A stretch of DNA of 64,000 bases from Spinacia oleracea. Taxonomy: Eukaryota; Streptophyta; Magnoliopsida; Caryophyllales; Amaranthaceae. How positions within the stretch are numbered: position 1 is the stretch's first letter; each line of letters starts with the position of its first letter. The stretch covers positions 5,629,143 through 5,693,142 of the forward strand of contig NC_079491.1 in the NCBI RefSeq assembly GCF_020520425.1, read 5' to 3'. Positions 1-11,675 of this stretch are shown here, piece after piece. Position numbers and translations under genes: made by a program. The notes beneath the pieces are model-generated. The model searched no databases. It was not told the origin of the DNA and worked only from the letters and a program-made list of their open reading frames with translations.

Positions 1-3000
1 TTAAGAGTTTATACAACTCAACCCTCATACAAGCGGTGGTTCTCTTTAAAGTGCATCTCAACTAGAACTCTACCATTAAGAGTTCAAAGACTCAACCTCA
101 TTCAAGCATTACAACACATGCCATAGGGATAAGCAAGTAATGCTTATTACTTTACTCAAATGGGCATAAAAGCCTATCCCCCTCGACATTTCAACCATCA
201 AGGATCATTACATGTCCCAATTCAATCTTCGTACCATAGTGCATAGCGTACCTTGCATTAAGATTTTCCGTTAGAAAGTATAACCATAAGCAAGGACATT
301 TAAATGGTATATGCTCACTCAAAAGCACACTTGGTAAAGAAATTATAAGATGCTTTGTTCTTGGTTCAACTAACACCAATTAAATTTGATGGGACAATTT
401 TGTAAAACTCAATTTTACAAAAAGTTCTTTATAAAGTATGATCCTCAAATCAACATAGCCACTTTAGTGAAAGTACTTCATCAATATCAAACTTCTATAA
501 TTTGCATCGAAAACTTCAAAGCGACATACTTTGAAAACATAGCAAATAAATACCATTCGACCTTATCCATGATACCTTTAAAATGAAGCAAACCCTCGTT
601 CACTAAAAATTTGTGAAATTAAAAACAACTCAATTATTTCACAGTAAATTCACAAATAATAGCTATGTCAAAATACCAACAATACATATCATTATCATAG
701 CGGAAAATATACTAGCGTCCACAACCTAAATCATGTTTTAGGTCCTTTTAAAGGTTGAAACTGAAAATTACATTCCACACATACCCACAAATGATATGAT
801 TTTATATTTCCACAAATCTTCTCAAAAATTAAGAAAATGACTTACTATGAAAACCAAACATTTGTTTTCATATATTACTCAAAACCATTTACTTAAATAA
901 CACTTTCAACTTTCAAGGGAGAAGACATAGAATTCAATGAAGGTTTAAAACTCAATATTCAACATGTGATGTAAATATAACTTGAGCACATCATCCACAT
1001 ATCGAGTAAAATAACCACACATAATTATCACCTTGGAAAAATAAGAATTGAAATTCTCCACCCAAGTTATTAATCTAAACAACTATGAGAATTCAAATTC
1101 TACACAATCAATATGCATCAAGATATCGATAAGGTACATGTACCATTACAATGGTGATAACTCCAACACACATAATGAATTCCATAAACACATAATTCTT
1201 ATCCTCAAGCATGGGAACTCATCACTCATGGTTTTACCACTTAGAACAATCACTTTACATACTTATGATAAAAGAGCATGCAATATAGGAATGAAAATTA
1301 AACTGCTCAAAAATCTAAGTGATATAAAACTTGTTCCCAAAATAATAAGAATAAGAAAATCTCACTCCCTTACGTTGATAAGGTTCTCCCAATTCAAGTA
1401 TAGCCTTGACACTCCTAATAACCATCCGGTGAATAGTCATCAAACCCTTTCAAGAAAACATCTAGATATTCATATTCCTTAGGTAGGTTGCGAAACTCAC
1501 AAGTAAGCTTAACTTACTCCCAAAAGCTTCCCCTCAAAGGTTAACGACAAAAAGTCTCCATTGACAAATCACGGAATTAAGGTCTTACTCATAGGAATTG
1601 AAAACACAACACAAATTCAAGGCATACATAAAAACGTCCTTTAGCATAACGGGCAATTCTCATGCCTTGAAAACTCTGACTTCAAGTATCTTCTAAATTC
1701 AATTTGTTCACTACTAACAAAAGAATTAGAAGAAAATAGAACAATCAAGCAAGAGACACTTTAAACCCAACATGCATAGCCAAACAATTAATTGCATCAT
1801 GCACAAACATGCTAAAAGAAGAATTACCGTTAAAATGAGAATACTCAAAAAAATACATACCAAAACTCATCAATAAGATGAACATCCCAAGAAGTCATGG
1901 AATTACATGCATAATAAAAAGAGTACACTCAAATAATACAAGGACCAAGAAAACAAGTCCAACATTGAAATATTAGGCACTTCCCATATAGTGGACTTAA
2001 AAGTCTCTTTTACATGACACCTAAAAATTTCGAATCTCGAATATTTGGACTCACAACCACTTTCCAAAAAACACCGGGGTCTAAAGGTTTCCCAAGAGAA
2101 ACTCTCAAAAATACATGAGCATTCAAAAACAACCCCCACATGGAAATAATAAGCCCAAAAATTAAGATCATAAAATGATCACTCAACAAGGTTAAACTAT
2201 GAGAAATGCCATAATAAAATTATGTACTCAACAATTCCCATAAAACCATTTTAAGATCAATAAACCCTTAAAACTCAAGTCTCAAAACTTTTGGCCAACT
2301 TTAATGAAATTCCAACACCAACACAAATAAAAAGGCTATTTAGTCTCAACCATAGAAAATTCATTAAACAACACCATACCAATCATGACAAGATTAATGG
2401 TCAAATTCCCAAAAGTGTAGTGACTCGAATAATCAGGTATACATCCAAGGAAAATATTATACGTAAAAACTCACTCAACATATTCCAAGGAAAAGGGTTA
2501 ACATAGTTTGCTTCCACAAACTCAAACACTTATGTTCTAGGGGGTCATCACAAGCTTATGATAACTTGCTCCAATGGGTACACAAAAACTCCAAGGAATT
2601 AAATATGCATATTTCCAACAATGCATAAGAAACCATTGATTATGAAGTTACATACCCAATATTCATGGTGATAAACAAGAACTTGGAATCATACGTATAC
2701 ACCAATATTACTATGACAAGTTAGCGCTTGAAATGACAACGTACAAGGCTAATAATCTAATCACTATTAGAATAAAACTACTTATTAAATACCCTTAGTA
2801 AAGCAAGTACACAAAGTCACAAGCCCAAAATTCCTCTACCAAGGAAAATATGACAATGCACAAATAATTCACATTAGTCTTTGAAAGACTAAAAACATAA
2901 CTTTAATAAAACTAAGGTCTCCTCATGAAATTAAACATGCATGAAACCAAAGTAAACTGTAGAGTGCAATAACATGTTCATACATCATAAATAATTCAAA

Positions 3001-4200
3001 TACTCTACTTTCTAGTAATCATTCCAACAAACATCATTTGACAATATAAAAATCAATTTTAATATTGTCATCTTCACAAAATATAATTTGTTGAAATGAC
3101 TATTAGAAATGAACATGTTAGAATAATATCTTATTAAAAGAAGTAGTTTAGAATGAACCTCCCTTGATATTAAATCAAGTATGTGTATTGTAAGACATTC
3201 CAAAATCTTCAATCAATCCTCCATCACGATATCATGACCACCATTCATCAATCATCTTCTTCCAAGACGTTACTTTTGACTTTCCGTATCCAGAAAAATC
3301 AGGTTCGTTGTTGAAGTTGTAACTGACGACCGCGATCATCCAATGACAATCCGACCGTAGAAAATCAAGCCCAAGATGTCCCGGATATTGTGTCAAAATT
3401 TCAGGACAATCGGACCATGGATGAACCTCGATCCGGATCAATCTTTGAGACTTCTCCCAGAAAAACGTGAATGAAAAACATCTTTGGAAACCCTCTAAAT
3501 TCCCTTTATCTTTCACTCAAACTCACAAATATAAATTTCCTCAAAAATCATAAGAAGTATTTAGCCATTGAAATATATCTCGTTTTCAAATTGTTGTAAT
3601 AATTGGGTTTTCAAGGCAAATACTAGAATAAGAATAAGAACGAGTTTAGGAAATCGTTGCGCCGTGGTAACCAAACCACTGCCTTGAAAACGAGATTCGG
3701 TGCAACCGGGGTGCACAATTGTATCCACCGATTCGTTCCCTAAGGTTTACACAACTCTCAACACACAAAGGCACTTTTGGGTGATGAGATGGAGCCACAT
3801 AAACTTATGCCCAAAAGAATAAGAAGGAAAAGGTTTGAAGAGATACAAATATTCATGACTTAATCATGAACCAAAATTCTTCCATCCAAAACAAAAGGGA
3901 AAGGAGGAGGAGAGGAAGAGATCAATATATGTGTGTACCAACAACTCAGAAAATGAAGAGTACTTATAGGATGTGTGGAGGAGACAAAACAATCCAAAGA
4001 AATCAAAGGTTTCAAAGGAATTCAATGATATTAATCAACCATAAACCCATGATAATGAAGAGTTGATAACCCCCATAATCAAGAGAAATAATGGACCAAC
4101 TTAATCACCATAATCAGAATGATAATTGTCCATAAATAATACTTAAAAGGTTATCATAAAGGAGGAATCCAAAGAGAAGATCAAAAACGGACAACACCAA
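1..4200. other. Unassigned AT-rich repeat-like DNA, no gene recognised
   Basis: No frame here shows a recognisable protein family; the longest open stretches (for example 1048-1482) are low-complexity and lack a family signature. On the minus strand, 3232-3516 is open with fairly balanced composition, but I do not recognise it. The length, uniform composition and absence of host-gene features suggest noncoding parts of a large LTR retrotransposon, such as a long LTR. I found no LTR ends, primer-binding site or polypurine tract to prove this. The assignment is a guess. Confidence 0.3.
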
Positions 4201-4385
4201 GAACCGATCTCGAAACCTGCCGGGTTTCCAAAACCGGCCGGTTTTCGGTTCACTTCAAAAAATGCCTTTTAAGTCCGATTTTCAACTTACACTCGAAACC
4301 TGCCGGTTTCCGAAAACCTAGCAGGCAGGTTTTGAGAAACCTGCCGATTTTCCAAAACCTGGCAGGCAGGTTTTGAGCGCTTTTC
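4201..4385. repeat. Imperfect repeats of an aaacctgccggtttt motif
   Basis: A GC-rich island in AT-rich DNA contains at least four imperfect copies of aaacctgccggttttc and its variants. Some are followed by caggcaggttttgag, so that direct and inverted copies alternate and could fold. No coding signal is visible. It may be part of an LTR or untranslated region of an unidentified retroelement. Confidence 0.5.
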
Positions 4386-4518
4386 CATCTTTAAATTCCA
4401 ACACTAAATACAGAGGGAGTAATTTGGAGTCTGTAATATTTTCCTTGCGTTACGTTGTAAAAGTATTACTCTGTGGTTAAAGTTTCGATCATAGTCAACT
4501 TTGGTCAAGTATAGGGTT

Positions 4519-4556
4519 CATAGGAGTTCCACTACACCATAGGAGTTCCACTACAC
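4519..4556 (+). repeat. Perfect 19-bp tandem duplication
   Basis: The unit cataggagttccactacac occurs twice head to tail. It looks like a simple slippage duplication. No function is suggested. Confidence 0.85.
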
Positions 4557-4941
4557 CCAAAGAGGCTTGTGTCCAATTTAGACCGAAGTAACATGGATTA
4601 TACAAATTAGTATGTTTGGTAATAAATAGTAACTTATTTAACACCTCAACTAAGTATCAACTTATAAGATTGAAGAGCTACTCCTCCCATGACCTATATT
4701 CAAAATGGATAACTTCACTCCTTACTTACACGACTAGGCTCATGACAAAAGGTATTTCAACTGGTTAAAACTAAGATTAAAGGAAAATTAAGAGAAGGGG
4801 AACAATTTGATTTTAAAATGTCATTAATTTGCTGATTTTGAGGGTCCTGTAATGGGGGGAGAGAAAATTGCAGATTGTTGTTAATAGTTGCCACTTTTGA
4901 TTTAAACCCAGTTTTTAGGTTGGGCCGTCTAATTAACCATA

Positions 4942-5374
4942 CTAGTTTAGATCCCGTGCATGCACGGATTTTTATCAATTTTTTCCACAAAATATTTAAA
5001 TGAATATTTCTTAAACTACAGCATAGGTATAACATTTTTAACATACTCGTTTAAATTTATTCATCTAATATGCATATTTAAAATGCTAATATGGTAATTT
5101 GACTAAAATATTGAGTGATATATTAATATATAGATCGCGATTTGACTAAAATCTTATCAATTAAGAATAATTATTATTACGTCGTATCTATTATTGCCAT
5201 AATTTATAAACTAAATTTTGTTTCCATACATAAATAGTTTATAAAAAAAGGAAGAGAATAAAAATAAAATAAAACAAATACACTTTTTTGGGAAAGTGTT
5301 TTTCGACGGGAAAATATCGCACTAGGAATTGACACGTGTCATTCCTGGTGTCTCTTTTAGTATATAGTAATAGA
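4942..5374 (-). mobile_element. Short non-autonomous Helitron, family 2 copy a
   Basis: Read on the minus strand, the element starts TCTATTACTATATACTAAAA just after an A, carries a subterminal palindrome gacacgtgtc, and ends with the hairpin ccgtgcatgcacgg followed by gatctaaactag and then T. An A|T insertion site, a 5' TC end and a 3' hairpin before CTAG are the standard Helitron marks. At 433 bp it carries no Rep/helicase gene, so it must depend on an enzyme supplied elsewhere. Related copies lie near 57807, 58278 and 60479. Confidence 0.8.
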
Positions 5375-5796
5375 TAATAGATAGATAGGTCCACATTGTC
5401 TCCTACAATTTGTGAATACCAATTAGACTTTTGTTGGATCATACATTGATGTACCCATTGACCCACCCACATTATTAGGCCCAAAAGTCCATATTGTCTC
5501 ATCTTTCTTTTTCTGAATTAAAATTTTGAATTTCGAAGTTATGAACTTAAACTTAATTATGGGCCTTAAGTTATGGCTTTATTTGCTGGCCCAAATTTGA
5601 TATTTGATCCGAATATCTGGAGATTTACGGAGTGAGTGATAATGAAAAGGAGGAAGATATGAAAAATCAAAGTGTTGCAACTAAAAGATAACAGGTGTAA
5701 TTATTATATTGGATGCGTGAGTAACATTAGCGTGTGAGTACAAATATACAAAAACCTATGTATACGAAGTATTACATAGCAACTACATATGTATTA
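5375..5796. other. Intergenic, nothing recognised
   Basis: AT-rich sequence without a convincing reading frame, terminal repeat or RNA gene. Confidence 0.5.
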
Positions 5797-6048
5797 CTTC
5801 TGTTTTATAAAGTTCTTTACAATTACTATTTGCACGAACTCCAATGCAATATTTAATTACTAATATATTCAATTTCGTATGTAAAAAAATTATAAAAAGT
5901 TGATATTCTGAAAATACATACGGAGACCAATCTAACAAGATCTTACATGTAATGTTTTGATGTATATAATAGTGAGAATTTATTGTCAAAGTTTTCATAC
6001 TTTGAACACATTTTTCAAAGCGTAAAGAACTTTCAGAAACGGAGGTAG
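5797..6048. mobile_element. Stowaway-like MITE (252 bp)
   Basis: Ends cttctgttttataaagttc and gaactttcagaaacggaggtag are imperfect inverted repeats. Both are flanked by TA, the target duplication of Tc1/mariner-type Stowaway MITEs. The ends are diverged from the ctccctccgt consensus, so this is an older copy. No coding capacity. Confidence 0.7.
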
Positions 6049-6548
6049 TACTTGGTTATTAGACGGATTGGATAGAATCAAGTCAACAGTGGGTGGTGTT
6101 AAGAAAAGGTGGCTTACAATAGCTAGCAAGGGAAGAGCCGAAGAGGAGAGAAAACTAAGTACAAAATACAGTATGAGAATACCAAAACTTATACGTAGTA
6201 CTACGAGTTACGGAGTATTATGATTTTATTTTACAAAATTTTAGAAATATTGCTCTTGCTATACGTCTTGTTATACGTAGTATTAACTTTGTTCAATAAA
6301 GGTCATACCCTATACTACCTCTGTATTCATTTAAATTTTTTTTATTGTGGAGCCGATTCAATAAGATAGAAGATACTTGAAATTAATAGTGCCAATTGTT
6401 TTTTTTTTTGGGTTATAAAAATTATTATGATGACATGAATAAAAAACTATAATACGTTAGCAAATCCCATGAATTTAGGTAAAGCTTAAGGTATTATATA
6501 TATATACGTACAACTGTACAAGTATATATGTTTGGCTTAATGTAAATA
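6049..6548. other. Intergenic, nothing recognised
   Basis: AT-rich sequence with one isolated MITE-like end (ctacctctgt near 6319) but no partner end. No gene signal. Confidence 0.5.
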
Positions 6549-7164
6549 TACAAACTTTTGTATAAGGCGGTCTTTTCTGTAAGACCACCTTGTAGTGGGT
6601 TATATTCGCGGGTCAAATCTTGTTGGGCGGGTTGCGGGTCGAATTATTTGGGTCCTATAAAAAGCTTTTTTTACGCAAATTTTCCCTCATTTCAAATCAC
6701 TGTTCACATTTCAGGGATTGAGGAGAGAGAAAGCTCTGTGATTCTTCGCCGATCCTTCTTCTACAATTCTACTGCCATTCTACTTGATTTCTTCAGATCT
6801 CCGACTCAGCCTCTCTGCTTCATCTTCGTTTCTGCGATTTCGTAAGTTTCTCTTTCGATTTTCTTTCGATTCACCTTCGATTTTGTTTTCTGGTGGTTTG
6901 TGATTGGCTTGTGGTGGGGGCTCATACGCGAATGAGAGCAAGATTTTTGGTGGATTTTATTGATGCAATAATTAAGGCTTACGAAGCAGCGGTGAGGAAG
7001 GTGGCGGCGTTGTCGATTGCGGCGGTAGTGTAGGTCTTCGCTCACCACAAAGGATGCTCGTAAGTCTGCAACCACTGGATCTCCGCCTTCAAAACAGGTC
7101 TGATTTTCTAACATTATTACTCCTATTTGAATGCTAGAGATTTCGATTTATTTCTTTGAAATTA

Positions 7165-7503
7165 TTAGGATTGAGTTTTTATTTGGATTTTCATTTTAGG
7201 TTTTTGTTTTTTGTTTCTTTTTATTAAATTCCGGCGAGAAATTAGGGTTCCAGCGAAGGAAAGAATCAGATCCTCGCCGGCGAGCAGCGAGAGATGAAGG
7301 AGAGGTCGCCGGCGTGAAGATTCAGAGCCGCCATTGTTTGCTGTTATGTGCTCTGATTTTCCTTCATTTCTAATTTGACATATATCAGACCTGTAAATGT
7401 TCTTGTGGTGGTTGTGCTGGTGGCTATGATTCCCCGGTGGCGGCTGTAGCGGTGGCAGCAATGCGAAGGAACAATGCTGCAGAGGCCGCACAAGTCCTAA
7501 CAA
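7165..7503 (-). other. Open GC-rich stretch inside the Mutator-like element
   Basis: An open frame of about 112 codons rich in Pro, His and Arg lies just inside the left end. The composition (ggcgg, gccggcg) is much more GC-rich than the surroundings, as expected for a captured exon or 5' untranslated region. I recognise no domain. It may be non-coding. Confidence 0.25.
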
Positions 7504-7849
7504 CTGTTGTTGGTGGTCGTTGTTGTTAAGGATCTACTTTGTTGTAGTTACAGATTTGTTTTAGTTATAGTTTGGTTATATTTAGTTAATAAATCAAATG
7601 GTTTAGTAATACATTGTATTTTAAAATTGCAAAGAAATGTAATTAATATCCAAATTTGTATTTTAACAATTTTGTTCATTTATAATAGTCATGATTAAAT
7701 AGGTTTTAGTTATGAATAAATTTATTTTAGTTACATATTTGTTATATTTTTTAGTTATTCTTTTTAGTTAAGATTAAATTTCTGGATTTTAGTTAAGTTT
7801 TTTGAGTTTTAGTTATGATTTCGTGAAATTCATTTAATTTAATATGAAA

Positions 7850-9145
7850 TTCAATTAGTTGAGCAATCGAAAAAATTAGTTAAGCATCAAAGACAATTAG
7901 TTAAGCAATTAGACCAATTAGTTAAGTGGTCAAACTAATAAGTTTACAGATATAAATTTGTTAAGCCGAAAATTCAATTAGTTAAGCAAAGAAATCAATT
8001 AGTTAAACAATGAAACTAATTAGTTGAGCTTGAAATTCAATTATTTAAGCTACGAAACCAATTAGTTAAACAATGGAACTAGTCAGTGAAGCAATGGAAC
8101 CAATTAGTTAAGCACAGAACTAATTAGTTAAACCTGAAATTCAATTAGTCAAGTAATGGAACCTAATAGTTAAGCAATGCAACCAATTAGTAAAGCAATT
8201 GAACGATTTAGTTAAAGCAATGAAACCAATTAGTTAAACAATTGAACCAATTAGTTAAGTTTGAAATTCAATTAGTTAAGTTATGGAACTAATTAGTTAA
8301 GCAATGAAACGATTTAGTTAAATCAATGAAACTAATTAGTTAAACCTGAAATTCAATTAGTCAAGTAATGGAACCTAATAGTTAAGCAATGCAACCAATT
8401 AGTTAAGCAATTGAACGATTTAGTTAAAGCAATGAAACCAATTAGTTAAACCTGGAATTCAATTAGTTAAGCAATTGAACCAATTAGTTAAGTTTGAAAT
8501 TCAATTAGTTAAGTAACGAAACTAATTAGTTAAGCAATGAAACGATTTAGTTAAAGCAATGAAACCAATTAGTTAAGCCTGAAATTTAATTAGTTAAGCA
8601 ATTGAACAAATTAGTTAAGTTTGAATTTTAATTAGTTAAGTAATGGAACATTTTAGTTAAGGGTTTTTGAGTCGTAGTTTTTTTTTTTAAAAAAAAATCA
8701 GTTTTAGTTAAACAATGAAATCAATTAGTTAAGCACTGGAACTAATTAGTTATGCACTGGAACCAATTAGTCAAGCAACGAAACCAATTAGTTAAACAAT
8801 GAAACCAATTGATTAAACAATAGAACCAATTAGTTAAGCAATGAAACCAATTAGTAAAGTTTGAAATTTAATTAGTTAAGCAATGAAAAGCAATGGAACA
8901 AATTAGGTAAGCACTGTAATGAATTAGTGAAGCACTGTAACGAATTAGTGAAGCACTGAAACCAATTAGTTAAACATTGAAACTAATTAGTTAAATCGAA
9001 CCGATTAGTTAAGTAATGTAACCTATTAGTTAAGCATTGAAACTAATTACTTAAGCGATGAAACCAATAAGTTTAGAGTTATAAAGAAAATATTTGTTAA
9101 GCCTAATATTCAATTAGTTAAGCAACGAAACCAATCAGTTAAGCA
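7850..9145 (+). repeat. Minisatellite, ~21-bp unit aattagttaagcaatgaaac
   Basis: Dozens of imperfect copies of aattagttaagcaatgaaac(c) run head to tail, with variable spacer words such as cctgaaattc and tttgaaattc. Higher-order blocks recur: for instance the succession around 8120-8220 is closely repeated around 8340-8440, so the array also grew by duplication of several units at once. The same unit occurs four times in the miniature element at 35903-36076. Confidence 0.9.
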
Positions 9146-9149
9146 TAAT

Positions 9150-10730
9150 TTCGTTTTAACTAAAACAATATTAATTTTAACTAAATCAAAACTTTTTTTT
9201 AACTAAAACGAAATTATGCCTAACTATAACAACTTTAATCATAACTAAAACAAATTTAATTATAAATAAAATAATAAAACTAAAATGGAGAAAGATTCAA
9301 CTAAATCATTTTATTTCTTAACTAAATATAACAAAAGTATAACTAAAACAATAATTGACTTAAATGTAACTATATCATTTTATTTTAAACTAAATATAAC
9401 AAAAGTATGACTAAAACAATTCAATTCTTAACTAGAAGGGGATATATTTAATGAGATCAACAAATGTATATTATTGAACTCTCGACAGGGTTATTTAGAA
9501 AGTTAAAACAAATACAATTAGTCAACTAGTACTAGGTGCTTGGGAGTAGTGTGTTTAGTTTAAGCTTCAGTAGTATCTGTCTCATCCTTGCAAGATCGGT
9601 CAGCCTCTAGGGCTTTGGTCTTTGGATCACAACAATAGAAGACTTCTTTTCCTGTTCTTTCTTCCCTCTTTTCTGAACTATAGCCGAAACTTCCTTAGGA
9701 AAGAGCTATGCAATTGTTGGCCAGAAATAACTGCAAAATAAACACGACTATTTAAGGAAAAACTCATTGCTAATTGCTACCAAAGAGAGATAGTAATGGC
9801 TGCCCATATTCACTACACTGCAATAGATTTGCAATTCATTTTTTCTTGCTATCTAAATGCGAAAAAGGCAGAAATGCGAAAAGGCAGAAATGCAAAAAGG
9901 CAATTCATTTTTTCTTGCTATCTACGCAACCTACGACACACCATGGACAGAAAATAGACTCCTCAACTCGTGAGATCAACTGTCAAGATCAACACATTTT
10001 ACCTCCCAACATGAGCTTTGGAGAAAGCACTTGATTATGTTTCATTGCCAAAAACATAATCCATGTATCTAAAGCACATGAAACAGATTCTATGAGTACT
10101 CAAAGCTTTACCTATACATGAAACATATTCTATCAGTAGTTTAATTATGTTCCTGTTACCAATCTTGGTATTAGATAATTAAGAACAATGGCTCTACCAA
10201 CGCTTCTTTCTTAGACACAGTGTAACTTCCCACCAGAGCTGAATGGAAACTCAAAGTGCATGATGGAAGCAGATTAGGGGATTAATATAACAACTCCCAG
10301 GACTTGATCAAATGACACTTACACACTAACACATGACACTAACACATGTAACCAACATTCAGTACAGACAACCCTGTAATCCAGTAATGTAGTAGAACTT
10401 GGCATAACTTTCAAAACCAAATTGGAAGCACATCAAAAGCAAAAATCAATTGTATCCTAGTTCATAAGTTCATAACTAAAGTATCCTAGTTCATAACTAA
10501 AAACAAGAAAAGCATAACTAATTAACATAAACAAATTCATAGCTAAACCAAAACAACCCACACAACAACAAAAATAATCAAACAAAATCTGCAAAATCAA
10601 AAACCTCAATTGCAACTAGAAACACAAAATTAAAAAAAACATGTAAATTAAATACATTACATGTATAACTAAAACACTAAAATTATTAACTAAAACACTA
10701 AAATTCTAAACTAAAACAAAAATTAAATCA
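9150..10730. repeat. Region dispersed with the inverse motif taactaaaac
   Basis: Right of the minisatellite, the word taactaaaac and variants recur (clusters near 9160-9430 and 10490-10730). This is the reverse complement of the tttagttat words that fill 7540-7850. The element therefore has a rough inverted symmetry about position 9150. Confidence 0.6.
9540..9735 (-). pseudogene. Possible captured exon within the Mutator-like element
   Basis: On the minus strand a splice-acceptor-like tattttgcag (9725-9735) is followed by a stretch that reads VSAIVQKRGKKEQEKKSS and, after a frame break, ALEADRSCKDETDTTEA then a stop. Lys/Glu-rich coding-like text after an acceptor suggests the last exon of a captured gene, now frameshifted. 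I cannot name the donor gene. It could be chance. Confidence 0.3.
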
Positions 10731-11059
10731 CCAACAACGTAACCGACCGTCAACATCAACAACCGGCTAATAGCCACAAATCCAAATTCTAAAGTTCAAG
10801 TAAACCCTAATTAATTGAGAGAGAGTTACCAGGAAAAATGAAGGCGGAGGTCGGAGAAGAAAGAGAGGCAGAAGTAAGAGATTCTCCACCGCCTTCCCTA
10901 GCAGCAGCCAACCGCACCTCCACCATCGCCACCTCCTGTCATGAAATCGAAAATCGAAAATCGAAAATTGTAAAATCAATAAATTAAAGAGAACAAACTG
11001 AAAAATAAAAACAACGGAGAACAAATTAAAGAGAAAAATAACGACGGATTGAAACTCAA

Positions 11060-11356
11060 CTAATTAAATGGAGTGACTGAGGTAGCCGGAGATCGATTGA
11101 GGAAGGAGAAAAGGCGAATGAGTGTTTCTAGGGTTTCGGAGGGGACGACGACGAGTACAACGGTGGCGAGGAGGTGAGGAGATCGCTGCAAGGAGGCGCC
11201 GACGACATGGCCGAGTTTTCTTAGGGGAGAGAGAGAGCGTGCAAAGACTTTGGAGGAGAGAGAGAGCAGAGAGAGTTTGAAGGAGGAACTGAGGAAGACG
11301 GAAATGAAAATGAAAGGAGAGAGAAAAAAAATCATATATATGGCGCGTGAGACCAC
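11060..11356 (-). other. Open stretch at the right end of the Mutator-like element
   Basis: An open frame of about 98 codons, hydrophobic at its N-terminus, lies just inside the right end in GC-richer sequence with gagagag tracts. It looks like a captured promoter/5' untranslated region plus exon, or chance. No family is recognised. Confidence 0.2.
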
Positions 11357-11675
11357 GCGCGCGTGGTTGGCTCTTGAGGTCTTTCCTACACGCGCCTATA
11401 AGGCGGTCTTACCGAAAAGTTTCTGATGTAAATATACTAGATTGAGTAAATCCATGATTAGTATAAACTAATAGTTTTCAATAATTAGCACATCCCGCGA
11501 ATTTAGGTTAATTGGAAGCTAGTGTTGATTTTCTCCTACTAAATTATGGACCAACATTGTACGTAATAGGTTAGTACAACTACCTTGTATAGTTGTATTC
11601 TGTATGATGTTGGACAGAGTTGGACGCGTTTGAAAAATTTACCAAAACTTTGCGCGCACATATATTAAGTATGTA

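Larger units (their letters stand above)
6549..11425. mobile_element. 4.9-kb Mutator-like element with minisatellite interior
   Basis: The element begins tacaaacttttgtataaggc and ends gaaaagtttctg. The ends are short inverted repeats (acaaactttt against cagaaactttt), with further ggtctt/aagacc symmetry just inside. It is flanked by atgtaaata on both sides, extendable to 12 matching bases (atgtaaatatac), which fits the 9-11 bp target duplication of Mutator-like elements. Inside are GC-rich gene-like ends, a ~1.3-kb minisatellite and a possible captured exon. No MuDR-type transposase was recognised, so it is probably non-autonomous. Part of its content may be captured host sequence (Pack-MULE style). 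A 174-bp relative lies at 35903-36076. Confidence 0.75.

Noticed and set aside
1048-1482. 144-codon open frame as a gene
   Set aside because: Low-complexity Ile/Asn/Lys/His-rich product, no motif and no ATG at the frame start; expected in AT-rich DNA.
3232-3516. 94-codon minus-strand frame as a gene
   Set aside because: No recognised domain or splice context; could be an LTR or untranslated-region segment. Left unassigned.
4408-4470. Stowaway MITE
   Set aside because: acagagggagta and tactctgtgg words occur, but spacing and orientation do not give a convincing element.
7850-9145. CRISPR array
   Set aside because: Units are imperfect, adjoining and without unique spacers of constant length; this is a minisatellite in a plant transposon.
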